In this document: positions 58,578 through 64,000 of the stretch, in pieces
Numbering within the stretch: the stretch's first letter is position 1
How the letters are laid out: every line of letters begins with the position of its first letter
Assembly: GCA_004154925.1 (NCBI GenBank)
Contig: QJNS01000052.1
Coordinates: 301,489-365,488, forward strand
Source: Monosporascus cannonballus
Lineage: Eukaryota > Ascomycota > Sordariomycetes > Xylariales
DNA: 64,000 nucleotides
Direction of reading: 5' to 3'
Translations under genes and position numbers: made by a program
Notes under the pieces: model-generated
The model's input: the letters and a program-made list of their open reading frames with translations, nothing else
Told to the model about the DNA's origin: nothing
Databases searched by the model: none

Positions 58578-60000
58578 ATAACGGACGGACGGGTAGGGTT
58601 CTCAAAATATAGGGGACTTAACTAAGGTCGACCTTTTCTTCTTTTTTCGGTTACGTGGGCGATGCTGCTGCCGCCGCTGCTTTTGCTTTTGGTCTGGTTG
58701 AACTAGGTTTACGTAGTTAAGGTAGGATGGTCGTTTATACCCCCCCGCATAGGCGGCGTTTCTTAATGGAGGTTTTTCTCGAAGGCGTGGTCGCCCCCCC
58801 GGAGAAGGACGAGGTTCTGTTCGGTTGGGTGGCTGTCGCCTTCGCAATATAGTACCTATGCATCGAGATGCACATCTCTCTCTGTCTCTCTTCTTTCCAT
58901 CTACCTAGACGGTAGAGCACCTTCTTTTTCGAAGAGTAGGGACGATCGGTCTATTAGGCAGCCGCGTGATGGACGGACAAATAATCTGCTCTGTTGGTGG
59001 TGCTCGGGGTCATCCCATTCTGTGTGATCCCTATCAGCCGTGGGACCGATCATTGATCAAACGCGGCTCGTCGCGTGCGTCCCGAGTTTCGTCTGTGTCT
59101 TCGACGTCTGGTATGGGGTTCGAGGGGGCGGGAGCCGCGGTGCGCAGTAGTATTTGCCCGACTCGGTTTGGAGGGGCGGCGTGTCGAGACGAACCTACCC
59201 TACCCGTTCCGCCAGGTAAGACAGCACATGTCTATCCGTATACGCGCATGATCTGCGCGAGTCTCGAAGGCATCAGGGTACATGGACTCACTCGGCTCCG
59301 AGTATTATTCACCTATCGCAAAAGTGGTGATGGAAAGAAGAGAAGAAGGATAATAGGATACCCATCCCGGAACCCGGGCCGAGGGCCTTCAACGAATCCC
59401 TCTGGCCTTATAACTAACTAATCCTTTGGACCCAAGCCGCCTAGTTAAACCTGACGTGCCACCAGTGCACCTCCTGAGCTTTCTTTGTTGTCACTTTGTA
59501 CCTTATTCTTCATCATTATGCCACCGCTAAATAGATGGATGCCTCGAATCCCTCAAATCCCACTTACGTACCGGCTGCCTGACGCATGAATAGCAAATGC
59601 GAGTTCCTCTCTAGTCCAGCTAGTCGATACAGTGCAGAAGCTGTGAGGTAGCGATGGATGGCAAGCGATGATCCTATGTATTATATTATTCGTCTGCTGA
59701 AGACAACGCTCAAACGCCGATGCTGAGCCACCCAAGTTTTACCCAACCTGGCGTGGCTGCCCCCTGGGTTATGCAACATGCAACGCCTCATCCCGCAACC
59801 GAGTACGGTCCCTTGTTCCGCGGTGGCTTGTGAACAGGAAACGAACGCGCCCTCCTTTATGCACCTCTCTCCGGACACCCCGCTCCCATCATCTAGGGCG
59901 CTGCTAACTCCACGGGCGGAATGCAATCTAACACTATCTGCGGTTTCCTGGAAGAGATATCGATACACGTAGTGGTACAGTAACGCAGGGCTCTTTCCCG
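58578..60000. other. Convergent 3' region
   Basis: 1.4 kb between the DUF6536 gene and the Mhp1-like gene, which face each other. I see no gene. Short open frames near 58966-59421 are not recognisable. Confidence 0.45.
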
Positions 60001-63000
60001 TCATAGCCAAGCAGCTTGCTTCGTCTCATCTACGATCGCTTGCTCGTCAACGACAATTCCTTTGCCGTTCGTCTCTTTCGAGTCGTTTGCGGAGGCTTCC
60101 GTGGGGGATCCGACCTTCACGTTCGCCCTAGCCTTCTCCTGGCTTTCTATGAAGGACTCCCAGTATTGTGGGTCCTTGTCGCGAAGCCGCTTCACGATGA
60201 ACTCCCTCTCCTCCTGGAATGTCTTCACGGCGCCCTGCTCCTGAAGTTTCTTCCACAACCCCTCGTCTTCCTCGCTCAACTCATCCAGGAGTGATGCAAT
60301 CAGCTTAGTGTGAGCAGGATCGTTTTTGATCTCTTCGGTACTCGTAAGGAGCCCATAATGCTCCGGCCTGAGGAAGTTGCGACGGAATCTGTGGCCTACC
60401 CGAAGCGTGCGACCTTCTTCTTCGGCAAGCGCCTTCGATGTATGAGATATTATGGAGTTGGAACGGCTGCGGGAAGATGATCGGACTGCTGTACCCGTCT
60501 CTTCCCCGTCCGACAAGACAGCATCCCCATCCGCCGAATCCGCCGAAAATGTTCGACGGTGCCTAAGGGGGGCCGTCCGATCGGGTAACTTGGCCCCTGG
60601 GGAGTCTGGTTCTCGAGTCTCGGGAAACTCATTTTCGAAACGTTTTATGATGCCTTCAATGGTCTGGTCAAGGAAGAGGAGACGATCTGGCATATACTCA
60701 GTTAGTTGGCCGTAGCTTAAAGGCGTATGGAGAAACCCACGGTAGTTGCTCATATCCTGATCTCGCCGCGCCTTCGCCGCAGCTAAAGCCGGTTGAAGTC
60801 GTACACGAATTTTCCTTGCGCTGCCGAGAAGGATCTTAGGCATATCTTTCGCCCTGGCGGAAGACAGAGGCGCATCTGGAGTAATTGTTCCGGTTTCTAA
60901 TTCCTCCATAAACTCGCCCGGCTGGCGCCCGTTATCATCGCTCACGTTCTTTAAGCAACAAGTCAGGGCCTTCACGACGCCCGTTCCACCAATGACATAG
61001 TCGTCATCTGGCGCAGGCTCGTCTATATCATCGATTTCCAGGGTGGGATTGTCTCCTTCGAATCCGACGAGGTGGCGGAGAACATCTGGATACTTCGGCA
61101 CCTCGTTCTGCTCGTCACCGGCGTCGCGGATATCGGGCACGCCCTGTAAGTTTCGCATGCAATATGCGACAACTTGGTTTGCCAGAGCCTTCACGAGCTC
61201 GCCGGCATCGGCACCCGGTTCGTCGATGTCGACCTTGACCAAAGACCGAGACACTCGAACGGCAGCGAGCAGAGAGGCGTACAGTGCGCATGCTTCTTCT
61301 TTCTTTTCCTCTGTATTTGCCTCGGCCAGGTTCTCCAGGCTTGGGTTCTCGAGTAAGTTAATATGCGCCAGGGTCTTGACCTCGGGTAGGATCTCGGCCA
61401 GCGCTATGGCTTGTTCAGGAGACATCGAGACATCGGCCAAATGCAGCCGTTTTAGGTTTTCCAATTTTGGAAGGCACCTAAGGAAGACGAAGGTTAGCCG
61501 CGGTGGATAATTTGAGTTTCACTCTGAGACACAACTTACCTGCGAAGCAAGCAGAGGGCGCTCGGCTCGGATTCGAAGAGGTCCTGGTTATGGGAGAGGT
61601 CGAGGAACTTGAAGCCAGAGAGCTTTGTGAAATTCGGTAAGATTTTGCAGAGTGACGCAGGGTCTAGGTTGCAGTTTGCCAAACTGATTGCCCACAAGGG
61701 GTTGTGCTCATCAATAGCGCCGGCGATCGTCTCCAGATGGCTTCTCAAATCGTTGCCGCCGAGATCAATACCCTCGCATTTCGCACTTCGCAAGTACCTG
61801 GCGACGTGCTGTACCCCTTCAGCGTCAAGATTGTTATGCGATAGCCCTAGTCTGACCACACCCGCCTTGAGAATGCCGTCCACTATAGCCCCGAGCTGAT
61901 GCGCGGTCATGCCAGTCGCACCAAGATTGACCAACTCTAATTCCGAGCCCGCCAGCCGCTCGCCGAGGGCTTTCGAAAACAGCAGTGATACGTCGGGAGG
62001 AGCCGTGGCACTGTGCCCCCCATTATGGCTCCCATTACTTAGGTGGAAATGGTGGTGGTGCGTCAGTGGGGTCTTGACTGGTTCGGCTGGAGCAGGAAAT
62101 GGTATTTTCGAGAGATCGATGGACTTGATGGAGCGACAAAGGTGGATGAAGAGGCCGATATGTCTCCAGCCCTCCGCGCCGATCTTGTTGTTCCTCAGGA
62201 CGACCCTCTCGACGACGCCACCTTGTGGCACCAGACCGGCCGGTTTCGTGGTCGGCCTCCGGTATTTCACTTGGGCTTTTCTGGCTGCGAGGAGCCCGGC
62301 AAGGGTCACACGGACGCCCTCGTCGGTTAACCCACAGTTCTCTAGGACGACCTCCTTGACCGGCACGACGGCGAGGAAATCTCCCAGAGTAATCAGATCC
62401 CGTAGCGACAGGAAATAGTCCGTGAGGTCCAACCTCTCAACCAGGCCGTCCGGGCAATCTTCTGTTGACTTCGGTAATTGGTGGGTGATTTTGGTGAGAA
62501 TATCAGTTTCCCGCAACTGACAGCATCTGCGGTATATCCTTGCAGGGTTGGTCGTTGGCTTTACCTGTATACTCGGTGGTCCCGAGGATAATGAGACCTC
62601 CGAGGATGAATCACTGTCCAAATGGATCTCCATGGGAATGGTTCCTTTCTCAAGCGCCTCTTTCCGCTTCTGCTCCTTTTTCGCCTTCCTCTCCGCCTCG
62701 CTCCTTTTCTTCTTCTCTTTCTTCCGTGTCATTCCCCGTTCGGCCTTGGGTTCACCTCCTTCTTTGGGCGCGTCTCCCGCGCGCTCGTCTGTTCGCCCAC
62801 TTGGCGCCTCCGTGCCTTCTTTCTCCGGCTCCTTAGGTAGCGGCTCGCCCGTAGCCTTGACGACCTCCTCCTGTTCCTTCTGCTCCGTAAGCGCCTTTGG
62901 ATTTTTAAGAGCTTCGCCTTCGCCCTTCTCTTTTATCTTGCGCTTCTGGCATTTCTCGACGGACATCTTGGAATCCGGCAGTTCGTCGGCATACCTGGGC

Positions 63001-63695
63001 ATCGGTGCTATTTCGACGTCGACACAAAACGAAACGCGGCGCAGTTTTGCCTGGCTAAGCTCGTTTACCCGACACCGTTCCCGATTGTTGTCGACATTCA
63101 GGACTCTGCGCTCCACAAGCCCATGATTTGCCCTCGAGTTTGGGTAAGCAGGAGCATTCGACGATGATAAGCGGCGCAGGACACCTAGGAAGCCTGGCTG
63201 GGAAGATCTAGGGGGCGCGGGCGTGTAGGGCGCGTCGCCTGCCTGGCGCACGGCAGGGGGTAGGACGGCGTTCTTGCCGGGCGATATTTTGGGCAGAGGC
63301 GCGACCTCATCCGAACCGGGTTGGGTCGAGCCATTCGTCAGGGTGCCCTGTCCATTGGAAGGGGAGGCAGAAAACCTCGAGGCCATATTGGAAAACCACG
63401 AGGATCTTCTCTGGGGCGAAGGGGTGCCATTCTTCTCGGAGGCCGTCCCCCTCTGCTGCGGTTGCGGCTGCTGAGTCGATTTGGCTGCGTGGCCGTTCTG
63501 ATTCGAGGGGGCGGGCGACGGCGGCGCTGCCGTCGCAGACGAGGTTTTGCCATTGGCCTTGCTAGGGGTGCTATTTTCTAAAGGGTGGTTTGTCGCAGAA
63601 GAGTCGGGGGGAGGTGGCGGTGGGTGAGACTTCGGAGCGTGTTTCTCGACGTTTTCTAGACGGGACTCGTTAACAACGCTCAGAAAACAGACCGG
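60001..63695 (-). CDS. MHP1: Mhp1-like leucine-rich-repeat protein (5' end unresolved)
   Basis: Two exons are secure: from about 63678 to 61540, and 61477-60001. The 62-bp intron (GTAAGT...CTAAC...CTTAG) joins CLLR-R-CLPKLENLKRLHLAD. That gives at least 1,200 residues. The first 220 are Ser/Pro/Gln-rich with PQRRSSWFSNMASRFSASP. A Lys/Glu-rich stretch follows, then a block of ribonuclease-inhibitor-type leucine-rich repeats (VKEVVLENCGLTDEGV, VERVVLRNNKIGAEGW, VVRLGLSHNNLDAEGV, FKFLDLSHNQ). The C-terminus is acidic with a Ser-rich linker. The frame stays open to 63695 without an ATG before 63386, and an acceptor-like TTTTCTGAG sits at 63679-63687. So a first exon lies upstream. Fungal relatives are called cell wall biogenesis/MAP-homologous protein Mhp1, a role I cannot confirm here. 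Confidence 0.75.
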
Positions 63696-63972
63696 TCAAC
63701 CATCTAACTAAAATTCATTGGAAGAGTGAGAGATTCGCACCGGCCTATGGACCTGGGGGTGAGGCGCGCCGGTCATGAAGCATTGAACGGCTCGACATGG
63801 ATGGGGTGGTGCAGAGGGATATACCTTTCCCGTGTGTCATCCAACTAACATCCATTACCTGTTCCATATTGAGCGCCCCGGTGTAGACCATGTTGTGCCG
63901 GAAATATGTAGTCAAGCCAAGTTCGTCGCTAACCGCTTCACAAAGAAGCCTTGTGTGCGGGCTGACAGGAAA
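63696..63972. other. 5' flank of the Mhp1-like gene
   Basis: This should contain an intron and perhaps the first exon. On the minus strand, ATG at 63891 opens a short frame ending in CAG/GTAATG at 63859, but its phase does not fit the next exon, so I leave it unassigned. Confidence 0.3.
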
Positions 63973-64000
63973 GGGGGGGGGGGGGGGGGGGGGGGCCCCC
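63973..64000. repeat. G23-C5 homopolymer at the window end
   Basis: 23 consecutive G followed by 5 C end the window. No other run in the window comes close for G or C. Such a sequence is more likely a sequencing or assembly artefact at a contig edge than biology. Confidence 0.8.

Overview
The window reads as nuclear DNA of a filamentous ascomycete (Pezizomycotina, most likely Sordariomycetes). Genes carry short GT-AG introns of 52-300 bp with CTAAC/CTGAC-type branch sites. Coding DNA is GC-rich at third positions. The gene set (Cut12/SnaD-like, QCR8, a 21.3 kDa-type complex I subunit, DUF6536, Mhp1-like, HET-domain remnant) is typical of that group. I see no bacterial-style operon, CRISPR array, rRNA or convincing tRNA.

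Left part (1-24.3 kb): gene-poor and partly decayed. It holds a broken SAM-dependent O-methyltransferase (2.9-4.6 kb), an alpha/beta-hydrolase that lost its catalytic core in frame (4.8-5.3 kb), a spindle-pole-body Cut12-like gene (6.3-8.6 kb), a DUF952 gene, a small unknown gene (10.9-11.4 kb), a cysteine-rich single-pass membrane protein (14.5-15.6 kb), a 72-residue AN1 zinc-finger protein (21.2-21.6 kb) and a HET-domain pseudogene (23.3-24.0 kb). Between them lie long stretches, up to 5.6 kb, in which I find no gene.

Middle and right part (24.4-51.5 kb): dense housekeeping genes. In order they are endonuclease III (NTH1), a DUF676-type lipase, RNA exonuclease REX3, prohibitin PHB1, cytochrome bc1 subunit QCR8, a complex I 21.3 kDa-type subunit, LTO1, the N-terminal acetyltransferase catalytic subunit NAA10, a PY-motif low-complexity protein with an apparent frameshift, eIF2B-beta (GCD7), the lipin phosphatase NEM1, a small membrane protein and NHP2. 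PHB1, QCR8 and the complex I subunit form a contiguous mitochondrial neighbourhood, and PHB1 and QCR8 share a divergent promoter.

Right end: a 4.7 kb gene-free stretch (51.5-56.2 kb), a DUF6536 multi-pass membrane protein, and an Mhp1-like leucine-rich-repeat protein whose first exon I could not place. The last 28 bases are a G23-C5 homopolymer that looks like a contig-end artefact.

I rebuilt exon structures by hand from splice signals, reading frame and remembered family conservation. Several genes have terminal or very small exons (QCR8, the complex I subunit, eIF2B-beta, the DUF6536 gene) that simple open-frame reading would miss. I did not find a clearly new multi-gene system. The least explained items are the cysteine-rich membrane protein, the PY-motif protein, the core-deleted hydrolase that kept an open frame, and a recurrent 10-bp palindrome in gene-free DNA.
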